A stretch of 64,000 nt of DNA, taken from positions 14,167 through 78,166 of the forward strand of contig JAEWDP010000099.1 in NCBI GenBank assembly GCA_023390055.1, read 5' to 3'. The notes below the pieces were generated by a model. It was given only the letters and a program-made list of their open reading frames with translations. It was not told where the DNA came from and searched no databases. This document shows, one piece after another, positions 42,213 to 50,195 of this stretch. The first letter of the stretch is position 1. Each line of letters opens with the position of its first letter. A program made the translations under genes and the position numbers. This stretch comes from Pseudomonadota bacterium (GTDB lineage Bacteria; Pseudomonadota; Alphaproteobacteria; Rhizobiales; Rhizobiaceae).

Positions 42213-43442
42213 CTACGGGTTCTTCGTTTCATCATGGCCTGGGATGATACCTTCGGCAACCATACGGTCGATATCTGCATCACTGTAGCCAAGTTCACGC
42301 AGAACCGGGGCGCTATGTTCACCGCATCTTGGAATATTCAGTCTCAGACCGAGGCGCTTTCCGTTAAAGTCGATCGGCAGTGTCGGAACCCTTGTTGGCG
42401 TGCCGTCATCAAGGACGATGTCGACCATCCCTCCCGGCTGGTTGACGTGAGGATCATCGAAGAGATCCTCGGGTTTGGCAATAGGTGCATAAGGCAGGCC
42501 GATTTCTTCGCAGCGTGCAAGCGCGTCGGAAAGAGGCAAGGAGGCAAAGATTGCCCTGATGACGGGCATGAAGTCCGCCCGGTTTTGAACCCGGTTCGCA
42601 TTTGTCTTGAGGTTTGGTTTGCTCAAAAGCTCGTTAAGTCCGAATGACCGGCAAAATGCAGCCCATTGGGTGTCGCTGACAACGCCCACGAATATTTGCT
42701 TGTCGTCTGCGGTATCGAAGAGATCATAGACTGCCCAGGCAGAAACCCGCTCTGGAAGCGGTGCAGCCGGTGTCCCCGTGACGATCTTTTGAAGCATGTG
42801 CTGGGCGACGAGAAACACGTTGTTTTCGAACAGGGCACTGCGGACCTGCTGGCCCTTGCCTGTCTTTGCCCGTTCCTGAAGTGATGCCAGGATCGCAATC
42901 GCGGCAAACATCCCGCCCATGACGTCGTTGACGGATGCGCCGGCACGTAACGGACGCCCGGTCGGTCCTGTCATATAGGCGAGACCGCCCATCATCTGGA
43001 CAACCTCGTCAAGCGCTGCACGGTGTTCGTAAGGCCCGGATAAAAATCCCTTCAGCGAGCAGTAGATCAGGCCGGGGTTGTTCGTGCGCAGATCCTCATA
43101 ACCGAGCCCGAGCCTGTCCATCGCGCCCGGACGAAAATTCTCGATCAGAATATCCGCGCTGTCGATCAGCTTTCGAACGGCTTCATTTCCGTCCTTCGAT
43201 TTCAGGTCCACGACCAGGCTTCGCTTGTTGCGATTGAAGGTGGGAAAGAAGCCCGCGCCCGATCCATTGAGCCGCCTGGTATTGTCACCATCGGGAAAGG
43301 GTTCGACCTTGATCACGTCGGCTCCGAGATCGGCCAGGATCATGCCGCAGCTTGGGCCCATGATCATATGGGAAAATTCCACGACCCGCATTCCGGCAAG
43401 CGGCAGATCTCCATTGTCTTTCAAGCTATCCAACAGTTCCAT
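42213..43442 (-). CDS. CaiB/BaiF-type CoA-transferase
   Basis: A 409-aa family III CoA-transferase: LAGMRVVEFSHMIMGPSCGM, ILADLGADVIKVEPFPDGD, NRNKRSLVVDLKSKDG, LIENFRPGAMDRLGLGYEDL, AALDEVVQMMGGLAYM (catalytic Asp region) and GRPLRAGASVNDVMGGMFAA. It is first in an operon with tctCBA and divergent from an HMG-CoA-lyase-like gene. It probably activates the imported acid to its CoA ester, which the lyase then splits. The substrate is inferred only as a class (branched hydroxy-dicarboxylate). Confidence 0.92.
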   Translation of the reverse strand: MELLDSLKDNGDLPLAGMRVVEFSHMIMGPSCGMILADLGADVIKVEPFPDGDNTRRLNGSGAGFFPTFNRNKRSLVVDLKSKDGNEAVRKLIDSADILIENFRPGAMDRLGLGYEDLRTNNPGLIYCSLKGFLSGPYEHRAALDEVVQMMGGLAYMTGPTGRPLRAGASVNDVMGGMFAAIAILASLQERAKTGKGQQVRSALFENNVFLVAQHMLQKIVTGTPAAPLPERVSAWAVYDLFDTADDKQIFVGVVSDTQWAAFCRSFGLNELLSKPNLKTNANRVQNRADFMPVIRAIFASLPLSDALARCEEIGLPYAPIAKPEDLFDDPHVNQPGGMVDIVLDDGTPTRVPTLPIDFNGKRLGLRLNIPRCGEHSAPVLRELGYSDADIDRMVAEGIIPGHDETKNP

Positions 43443-43450
43443 TCCATAAT

Positions 43451-43476
43451 TTCTGTCTAACAGAATTAATTTCTAT
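43451..43476. promoter_or_regulatory. Palindromic operator, copy 1 (CoA-transferase side)
   Basis: TTCTGTCTAACAGAA (43451-43465) is a 6+3+6 palindrome just upstream of the CoA-transferase start. The following ATTTCTAT extends it into a 26-base unit that recurs in inverted orientation on the other side of the intergenic region. Likely a site for the nearby IclR-type regulator. Confidence 0.75.
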
Positions 43477-43640
43477 TGATTCAAGAATGCAAGGGCGAGA
43501 AATGGGAGTCAAGTGCATTCCATGCTGCGACGCACCAATGTCGGCTGCAATTTACTCATTATTTTGTTGGCTCGCGGATGACACACGCATCCAATTTACG
43601 CCGCAGTATCGCGATTGACTGGTGATGGAAAACGAACATA

Positions 43641-43666
43641 ATAGAAATATATTCTGTCTAACAGAA
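43641..43666. promoter_or_regulatory. Palindromic operator, copy 2 (lyase side)
   Basis: The same 15-base palindrome TTCTGTCTAACAGAA occurs at 43652-43666, ending 16 bases before the lyase ATG. Including ATAGAAAT on its left, it is the inverted copy of the 26-base unit at 43451 (21 of 26 bases agree). It is placed to block or activate the lyase promoter. Confidence 0.75.
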
Positions 43667-43682
43667 GTAAGGAGGTTGACCG

Positions 43683-44615
43683 ATGGAACGCAATGATCCG
43701 GACATCATGATCAGCGAGGTCGGTCCTCGGGATGGACTGCAGAGCATCAAACGCACGATGGCGACGGCGCGGAAGGTGGAATGGATCAGGGCGCTTTTTG
43801 ATGCGGGGCTCAGGGAAATCGAAGTCGGATCGTTTGTGTCGCCGAGACTGCTGCCGCAAATGGCCGATTGCGGCGAAGTCGTCCAGTCACTTCTTGATCT
43901 GGACGGGCTGACTGTTCAGGCGCTTGTGCCCAACCTCAAGGGTGCACAGGCGGCCTTTGCCGCGAAAACCCACAAGATCACGATACCCGTATCGGCATCA
44001 CAGGCCCACAGCAAAGCCAACATAAACAGGACAGTGGAAGAGGCCGTGGACGATGTGAGACGCATCGTTGAATTCAGACGCACGCTTCCAGATGGCTACA
44101 AACCTGGTGTCGAGGTCGGAATTTCGACCGCTTTCGGCTGCACGATCGAAGGCCAGATTTCCGAAGACTGGGTCATTGACCTTGCACGATTGCTTGCAGA
44201 TGCAGGAGCCGACAATGTCGGTCTTTCCGATACGACCGGATATGGCAATCCGGCCCAGGTGAAACGTTTGTTTACCCGTCTTCACGCTGAGCTCGGCGAC
44301 AAGGCAGGTGGCGCCCACTTCCACAATACAAGAGGGCAGGGGCTGGCCAATGTAGTGGCAGCGCTCGAGGTGGGTGTGACGACATTTGATTCGTCCCAGG
44401 CAGGCCTTGGAGGATGCCCGTATGCACCGGGTGCGACTGGCAATATCGTGACGGAAGATCTGGTATTCATGCTGGAGGCCATGGGTCTTAAAACGGGTGT
44501 CGACCTGGATAGGCTCGTCGCAGCACGACCGATCATACTTTCCGGTCTCCCTGGCGAGGCGCTCTATGGCCATGTCCCGGATGCCGGACTTCCAAAGGGT
44601 TTTCGATATGCGTAA
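43683..44615 (+). CDS. Hydroxymethylglutaryl-CoA-lyase-like enzyme
   Basis: A 310-aa DRE-TIM metallolyase. SEVGPRDGLQSIKRTMAT contains the catalytic Arg/Asp/Gln, GAHFHNTRGQGLANVVAALE the metal-binding HxH, and GLGGCPYAPGATGNIVTEDL the active-site Cys loop. HMG-CoA lyases make acetoacetate and acetyl-CoA; close relatives split citramalyl-CoA or similar. AAGGAGG lies 7 bases upstream of the ATG. Divergent from a CoA-transferase plus TctCBA, it probably acts on the CoA ester of an imported branched acid, not in leucine breakdown, because no other leucine-pathway gene is near. Confidence 0.9.
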   Translation: MERNDPDIMISEVGPRDGLQSIKRTMATARKVEWIRALFDAGLREIEVGSFVSPRLLPQMADCGEVVQSLLDLDGLTVQALVPNLKGAQAAFAAKTHKITIPVSASQAHSKANINRTVEEAVDDVRRIVEFRRTLPDGYKPGVEVGISTAFGCTIEGQISEDWVIDLARLLADAGADNVGLSDTTGYGNPAQVKRLFTRLHAELGDKAGGAHFHNTRGQGLANVVAALEVGVTTFDSSQAGLGGCPYAPGATGNIVTEDLVFMLEAMGLKTGVDLDRLVAARPIILSGLPGEALYGHVPDAGLPKGFRYA

Positions 44616-44753
44616 CGTCTTTTCTGTCCCAAGGGATGGGGCTTTGTCGCACAGGACGGCGCATCCACGTTTAGCACCATTTCATACTGCAGACGACAAG
44701 GACATGTGGCTGCTGTCCGGCCTGAATGCCGGCGATTTCGCACGGGACGCACG

Positions 44754-45155
44754 ATGAGCAGTTCGCAATGGATTGAAGAAGACGATGACGGTTTCATCGG
44801 GCTTGTCGGGCCGTTACTGCGGCAGCCGTCCACCGATAATGTCGGACGTTTTCGTTTCCATGCGCAGGCCAAGCATGCCAACCGGGCAGGATTTGTCCAT
44901 GGCGGAATGCTGATGACGGCGGCGGATCGGTCGATGGGGCGAACGGCGCGCATGGAAAAGGTGGATCGAAGTCAGGCGACAGCTCAGTTTGCCATGCAGT
45001 TTTTCGAGCCGGTCAGGATCGGTGAGATTGTGGATATTGTCTGCACTCCTGTACGTCAAACACGTCATCTCGTATTCATGCAGGGTGATCTTTTCGTCGA
45101 AAGCCGGAAGGTGGCAAGCGCTCAAGGCGTGTGGAAGATCATAGGCAGAGCGTGA
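44754..45155 (+). CDS. PaaI-type hotdog-fold acyl-CoA thioesterase
   Basis: A 133-aa hotdog protein with the thioesterase pattern HANRAGFVHGGMLMTAADRS, then TAQFAMQFFEPVRIGEIVDI and TRHLVFMQGDLFVESRKVAS. ATG 44754 is chosen; GTG/TTG frames upstream are possible. It lies 138 bases after the lyase gene and before the IclR gene on the same strand. It may release CoA from a pathway intermediate or a dead-end ester. Confidence 0.85.
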   Translation: MSSSQWIEEDDDGFIGLVGPLLRQPSTDNVGRFRFHAQAKHANRAGFVHGGMLMTAADRSMGRTARMEKVDRSQATAQFAMQFFEPVRIGEIVDIVCTPVRQTRHLVFMQGDLFVESRKVASAQGVWKIIGRA

Positions 45156-45257
45156 AATTGAAGCACAGGACAAAAGTCGCGGCATATCCTCGGTGATTGT
45201 GTTGCGCCACGGCGTGCATCCATTGCCATTATGCAGCCCACAGAACGGAGATTTTGC

Positions 45258-45950
45258 ATGGCCCCCCATAAGGAACAGAAGGTGGAGGCTGTCGAACGCG
45301 CATTGACGATCCTGGAGGCGTTCGGCGAAAACGAACACAAGCTCACATTGAATGAGCTGTCGCAAAAGACAGGCTTCTATCCAAGCACGATCCTGCGACT
45401 GGCGGCCTCGCTCGAGCGGTTCGGATATCTCCATCGTGAAGCGGATGGCCGGTTTCGACTGGGCTCCTCGCTTTACAGACTTGGCAATCAGTATCAGCGT
45501 ACCTTCAATCTCTCCGACTATGTGAGGCCGGTGCTGCGCGACCTGGTCGATACGACAAAGGAGACCGCTGCCTTTTACATCAAGGATGGAAATGAGCGCA
45601 TCTGCCTGTTTCGTCATCACGCGGATCGCATTTTCCGGCATTATCTGGAGGAAGGCGCTTCCTTGACGCTTGAAAAGGGCGCGACCGCGCGCGTTCTCAT
45701 GGCATTTACCGGAGAGCCCGGACTGTTTTATGACGATATCCGTGACAAGGGATACTACATCTCGCTCGGGGAAAGAGACCCTGACACCGGTGCAATCGGG
45801 GTGCCGGTCTTCGGTGTTGGGCAGGCCCTCATAGGAGCCCTTGGCCTGACCGTCCAGATGCAGAGGTTCACGCCTGAAAAGCAGATTGTCCACCTCCAGG
45901 CCCTCACTCAGGCCGCCAACGATTTATCGCGCAAGCTCGGCGCGCATTGA
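45258..45950 (+). CDS. IclR-family transcriptional regulator
   Basis: The N-terminal winged helix (about residues 8-68: VEAVERALTILEAFGENEHK, LTLNELSQKTGFYPSTILRL, FGYLHREADGRFRLGSSLYR) is joined to an IclR effector domain (ETAAFYIKDGNERICLFRHH, LEKGATARVLMAFTG, AIGVPVFGVGQALIGALGLT). GGAGA lies 7 bases before ATG 45258. At 230 aa it is near the family length. It is the likely regulator of the divergent CoA-transferase-tct and lyase transcripts through the two TTCTGT-N3-ACAGAA sites. Confidence 0.92.
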   Translation: MAPHKEQKVEAVERALTILEAFGENEHKLTLNELSQKTGFYPSTILRLAASLERFGYLHREADGRFRLGSSLYRLGNQYQRTFNLSDYVRPVLRDLVDTTKETAAFYIKDGNERICLFRHHADRIFRHYLEEGASLTLEKGATARVLMAFTGEPGLFYDDIRDKGYYISLGERDPDTGAIGVPVFGVGQALIGALGLTVQMQRFTPEKQIVHLQALTQAANDLSRKLGAH

Positions 45951-46198
45951 GACGAGCATTGGAATAGGTCGGACGATTTTTCGCCTCCGGCGTGGTTTCC
46001 GCATTCATGCTGATGCCCCCGGCGCGAGCTCTTCCCGTGATGGAAGAACACACCGTTTGTCGGCTTGAGCGACATAGGCGGTAGCTCGAAACGTCGATCG
46101 AGAATTTTAAAAAACTTTATTATTACAACAATTTAACTTTCATTTCGGTCGGCGTTCTGACACACCGGAGGGGTGTTTTAATCATGGAGGTCTATGCC

Positions 46199-46393
46199 AT
46201 GAACTGGCTGCTGACAGCTGTCATCAGCGCAGCGATAATCGTGGCCGTTGCGACTATTTTTTACTGTGGACTTGTTGATGCCTATGTCCTCTTCGGCGTC
46301 GGTAGTCCGCTGGTACAGGCACCGCCTGAACACGCCATGCGTCAAGGTTTCAATTGCCTCGCTGCATCGGCTAGTGGTGAAGTACACGTATAA
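46199..46393 (+). CDS. Small membrane protein of unknown function (64 aa)
   Basis: GGAGG (46186-46190) lies 8 bases before ATG 46199. The first half is strongly hydrophobic (NWLLTAVISAAIIVAVATIF, then YCGLVDAYVLFGVG), the second half polar with Cys and His. No family is recognised. It follows an AT-rich stretch (about 46105-46145) that may be its promoter and lies 74 bases before the frameshifted gene at 46468. Confidence 0.55.
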   Translation: MNWLLTAVISAAIIVAVATIFYCGLVDAYVLFGVGSPLVQAPPEHAMRQGFNCLAASASGEVHV

Positions 46394-46467
46394 AACAGAA
46401 CGCATAGGTCAAAAGGGACGAATCGTAGTAACAATCCATCGGGGCACGCTTCGACGAGGGCCGAGCG

Positions 46468-47255
46468 ATGGCGAACATTCTTGTTACTATTATACATTCG
46501 AAGATTTTCTATGCAGACAGCATCCAGACACTCAGGAATGTTGTCGGAACTGCAATAGGCAATGCAGGAATACCTGGCGGTTTCAACAGCATTACATATG
46601 CCACACTCACCGAACAGCAATTCATCCGTTTCAAGAATGCCGGGAAACGGCACCCTTCGAACTCAGGCAAAACGACACGTCCGGGTACAATCGTGACCGT
46701 CCTGATCGAACAACCGTTCCTGCACTGGAGAAGTGGGATGTCGATTCCTACGGTGAGTTGACGGGGGTGAGCGGCCCATGGGGCAATGGTAGTCTCACGA
46801 ACCGCGATCACATGACAGCCAATAGCAGTAACCAGCTCCAGTTCCAGACAGGGACTTGGTCGGGCAATGCTGCGACAAGCGCACAGGTCAAGTCGGAGGG
46901 GCTGGCAATCACGGTCTCTGGTGAACATCATCGTCGGGCCAGCTATACGTATGGCGGTCGAACCCGGAAAAAGGACACGCCGGACGGTTCAACACGAATG
47001 AGGTACGGCGCGAATTACCCTACGCAGTCATTTCTGACAGAAACGAAAGAAATGCTCGATTGGAAGTCGTCACATCTAGGACGGAACAACCAGATCAAGA
47101 ACACATTGCGCGTCGAAATGGTCGGTGGCTACACCTACCTCTACAAGTTGGCGGTGAGCAGGAATTTAATCACGGCAACGGCAGTACATGATGCAACACT
47201 AGTAAACTATCTTGAGGCTGCCGCGAAAAACGATGACGGCAATCCTAGGAGGTAG
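46468..47255 (+). pseudogene. Putative nuclease-toxin-like protein, frameshifted near 46650
   Basis: Frame one starts MANILVTIIHSKIFYADSIQ and runs to QQFIRFKNAGKR. From about 46650 the natural continuation is one base out: APFELRQNDTSGYNRDRPDR, then TTVPALEKWDVDSYGELTGV, then LTNRDHMTANSSNQLQFQTG, then AITVSGEHHRRASYTYGGRT and a stop at 47255. Joined, this is about 262 residues. The later Asp-His and His-His/TYGGR patterns resemble the DH...H...TYG arrangement of HNH/Endonuclease-VII-like toxin domains of polymorphic toxins, but I cannot confirm the family by eye. Restoring one G in the GG at about 46650 would mend the frame. Base composition is poorer in G+C than the neighbours, suggesting transfer. 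Confidence 0.5.
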
Positions 47256-47354
47256 CATCCAAACCTCAAACTCGACAATCAGCGCCTGATCGCGCCCACG
47301 TGGTGACAGCCGCCTCAATATTGCTAATATCGATCAGAAATGAAGGAGAAAGCG

Positions 47355-47657
47355 ATGTTCACTGGTTCGATCTGCAAGGCCGCCCGGGCAATTGTCGAGG
47401 TCAGCCGCGCAAAACTCGCCGCTCGAACCGGCATCAAGCAGGCCATGATCGAGCGCTTTGAGCGCGGCATCGATACCCCCGATCAGAATACTCTGCACAT
47501 TCTGCAGGCCGATCTGGAAGAACTCGGCGCGGTGTTCATTCCTGAAATGGGTTCCAACGGTGCCGGCGTCAGGCGGAAATTCAGCGCTTCTGTGACAGAC
47601 CAGCTGCGAACCATGGTGGATGAAGGCGGTCCCGCAGCGTCTGACGCCGTACCTTGA
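47355..47657 (+). CDS. XRE-type helix-turn-helix regulator (100 aa)
   Basis: AAGGAG lies just before ATG 47355; an ATG at 47340 is in frame but contains that ribosome site. The N-terminal helix-turn-helix reads SICKAARAIVEVSRAKLAAR, TGIKQAMIERFERGIDTPDQ, TLHILQADLEELGAVFIPE. It looks like a small stand-alone regulator or antitoxin-like protein. No toxin partner is visible; the neighbours are decayed genes. Confidence 0.75.
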   Translation: MFTGSICKAARAIVEVSRAKLAARTGIKQAMIERFERGIDTPDQNTLHILQADLEELGAVFIPEMGSNGAGVRRKFSASVTDQLRTMVDEGGPAASDAVP

Positions 47658-47910
47658 CGTGTTGGCGCCGCCGTGAAGCCGGCAGTTGCCATCGGCGGAG
47701 GACGCCGCCATGCCGGGACCTGGCTATGCGAAGGCCGCGATTAGACCAGCGTTGTGGCATTGTCCTGGCTGTTCCTGTGCGGCAGGAGCAGATCTGGAAC
47801 GTGCAACCGTCGATGTTTGCGGAGACTTTTCCACGCTACCGCATGGGCAAAGGTGGTGTGGACCGGTGGCAAGGGTCGCACAGCTGCGACCCTGCAGCGT
47901 TATCCGTCGC

Positions 47911-48300
47911 TCAAGTGTGGCGGATTTTCGTGCCGAGAACCTTGAGGCACTCCCACATGAAGGCGACAACGCTCGTCCAGCCCTTTGCCGACACCATCGT
48001 GCCATCGACGAACGCTTCTTTCGGCTCGACGTCAATATAGGTTCCGCCGACCGCCGCGACTTCGAGGGGCACACGCACCGAGGCCAGCAACTTTCCGGCT
48101 CTTCAGCACACCCGGAACCGCCATTAGGAATCTGCACGCCATGGCAGATGGCGAAGATCTGTTTTCTGGTGTAGTGGAAATATTGCACCATGGCCTGGAT
48201 GCGGGGATCGGTGCGGATGTACTCGGGTCCGCGGCCACCGGCGGCGTAGACGGCGTCATGGCTGTCGAATTCGGCTTCTGCCTCGGGTGGCCGAAGCTGA
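47911..48300 (-). pseudogene. DJ-1/PfpI-family protein remnant
   Basis: On the minus strand three pieces in different frames line up as one gene: HDAVYAAGGRGPEYIRTDPR with FAICHGVQI (nucleophile-elbow Cys of the family), then LMAVPGVLKSRKVAGLGA, then EVAAVGGTYIDVEPKEAFVD with GTMVSAKGWTSVVAFMWECL, ending at 47911. Two single-base shifts separate them, and the 5' end is lost near 48300. Non-functional. Confidence 0.75.
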
Positions 48301-48350
48301 ATGAATGCTGTCTGAATTAAACCGCGCTACAATCCCGAAAGCCGCGACAG

Positions 48351-48540
48351 CTATGCTCTGGAAAGCAGGAGACGAATACCTGCATAACCGAAGAACGCGG
48401 AAAGTGTGGATTCGATCCACCGTCGTCCCTTCTGATAGGCGCGCGCCATCGGCGGTGTCGAGAACACCAGTGCATAGCCTCCGAAAACCAAGATTCCGAA
48501 CATCGCGCAGCCGACCACAATCACAGCAGCGCCTCGCCCG
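48351..48540 (-). pseudogene. LysE-family exporter C-terminal remnant
   Basis: The minus-strand frame ending at 48351 reads VVGCAMFGILVFGGYALVFS, then TPPMARAYQKGRRWIESTLS, then AFFGYAGIRLLLSRA, the C-terminal helices of a LysE/RhtB-type amino-acid exporter. The N-terminal two thirds are absent. It adjoins the DJ-1 remnant, consistent with a deletion-ridden stretch. Confidence 0.65.
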
Positions 48541-49119
48541 GCATGATCTAGCGCCGGGCTTTGGTGCCGCCATCTGGTGTTACCGGCCGATTGCGCAGCC
48601 CAAGCGGCTCAGGAACGGCGTCATAGAACCAGGCAGCGCAGGAAAGATCACTTACCCCAACCGTAATGTGACTGAACATGCAAACGGGTTCCCCTCGGCC
48701 GTCGCAAGATTCCGGCCCCGCTCACAGGCTGACAGCGGGATCATTTAGGCAAATTTGAGCGTCGATATCGGTGGCTGCCGGACATTGGCGTATGCATGTC
48801 CGGGCAATATTTCGCGCCAGGCATCTACCGCATTGACGGCCCCGGTCATCGTATTGAAGTCGCGGCCCGGAATGATTCTTTTTTGGCCCATCACAGCTTC
48901 TCGTCGGCGATGCGCGGATCGGTCTCCCAGACCATGACGCTGGCCGTACCGCCGCTTAAGCGCCGGTTTCCTACAAGACCAGGTCAGCAGCCGTGTCGCT
49001 TCAAGCTTGTCGAGCAGAATGGCGCGGGTGCTCCAGCCATAGGGCAACACCAGCCGGTTCATGTCATCGACAAGACCCGGTGTCGTCGCGCTCGGAAATC
49101 CGCCACCACTGCTGCGATA
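48541..49119. other. Decayed stretch with no intact gene
   Basis: Nearly 580 bases without a supported gene. The minus strand holds short broken frames (for example DDMNRLVLPYGWSTRAILLD near 49050 and SVMVWETDPRIADEKL near 48915) that look like pieces of a former protein-coding gene, but no family is recognised. Confidence 0.45.
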
Positions 49120-49332
49120 TCAATCCCTTGTCCGGTACTTTTCCGGCATGATGAAGACTTCGTCCGCACGTCCGTATCCACCATCGGGTACTTCCTCGAT
49201 CAGGACCATCGTGGTCGGACGCACGACCTCTCCAAAATAGCCGACCATAAGTTCGGTCGTCTTGTGGATGAGCTCTTCCTTCTGTGCTGTCGAAAGCGAA
49301 GCCTGAGGCAGTTTGTAGTTCGCGAAAGGCAT
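49120..49332 (-). CDS. 4-oxalocrotonate tautomerase-family protein
   Basis: A 70-aa protein that starts MPFANYKLPQASLSTAQKEE, giving the N-terminal proline that acts as catalytic base after Met removal. It continues LIHKTTELMVGYFGEVVRPT and MVLIEEVPDGGYGRADEVF. AAGGAG lies upstream of the ATG. Members interconvert keto and enol forms of small acids or act as promiscuous hydratases. It follows an SDR gene on the same strand by 29 bases and is probably co-transcribed. Confidence 0.85.
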   Translation of the reverse strand: MPFANYKLPQASLSTAQKEELIHKTTELMVGYFGEVVRPTTMVLIEEVPDGGYGRADEVFIMPEKYRTRD

Positions 49333-49361
49333 TGCGTGCTCCTTGAATTTGAGGCGTTATA

Positions 49362-50099
49362 TTAGACTGCGCCGCCATTGGCGCGGATGGTCTGGCCGTT
49401 GATCCAGCGACTTTCCGGCCCCGCCAGGAAAGCGATGGTGTCGGAGATGTCGTTGGGACGACCGAGACGGCCGAGCGGGATCATTCGCGTGATGCTGGAG
49501 ACCAATTCATCGGACTTGCCGCGCATGAAGAAATCAGTTTCGACAGGGCCGGGCGAGATCGCATTGACGGTGATGCCGCGTGGGCCCAACTCCTTGGCAA
49601 GTACATGCGTCAGCGCCTCGATCCCGGCCTTTGTCGCGGCATACAATCCGTAACCTGGCTGGTAGAAGCCCACTACGCTTGAGGACAAGCTGATGATTCG
49701 CCCGCCATCGCGCAACCTCATGGCGCCCTCACGCATGCCGCGGAACGTGCCACCAAGATTGATGGCACAGTGCTCGTCGAAATCTGCGTCCGTCGCGTCG
49801 GCTACCGTTGACAGCCGCATCGTGCCTGCATTGTTGACCAGGACGTCGACCGCGCCGAACGCGGATTCAGCGGCGTCGAACAGTGCAGCGATGCCGGCCG
49901 GATCGCCGACATCGGCTTGCACTGCAACCGCCCTGCCGCCAGCCTGTTCGATGCCCCGCACGACCTGACGGGCAGCAGCTTCATCGCGCGCATAGTTCAC
50001 CGCGACAGCACAACCCTCTTGGGCAAGCCGTCGCGCGATTGCCGCGCCGATGCCCTTGCCAGCGCCGGTCACGATTGCGGTCTTGTCTTTCAGTCTCAT
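49362..50099 (-). CDS. Short-chain dehydrogenase/reductase
   Basis: A 245-aa classical SDR: NAD(P)-binding TGAGKGIGAAIARRLA, LVNNAGTM, the active-site Ser region ISLSSSVVGFYQPGYG with Tyr-x3-Lys in YGLYAATKAG, and PG motif NAISPGPVETDF. Full length. It is transcribed with the tautomerase gene and divergent from a LysR regulator at 50196, its likely controller. Substrate unknown; 3-ketoacyl-ACP-reductase-like. Confidence 0.92.
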   Translation of the reverse strand: MRLKDKTAIVTGAGKGIGAAIARRLAQEGCAVAVNYARDEAAARQVVRGIEQAGGRAVAVQADVGDPAGIAALFDAAESAFGAVDVLVNNAGTMRLSTVADATDADFDEHCAINLGGTFRGMREGAMRLRDGGRIISLSSSVVGFYQPGYGLYAATKAGIEALTHVLAKELGPRGITVNAISPGPVETDFFMRGKSDELVSSITRMIPLGRLGRPNDISDTIAFLAGPESRWINGQTIRANGGAV

Positions 50100-50195
50100 T
50101 TGTTAACCTCCGTTGCTTGGCAAGGAGATAGGGAGGTTCGAAGGCCGGATAATTGCCCTTCCACGGGCAACAAAATTCGGATATTCCGAACAATT

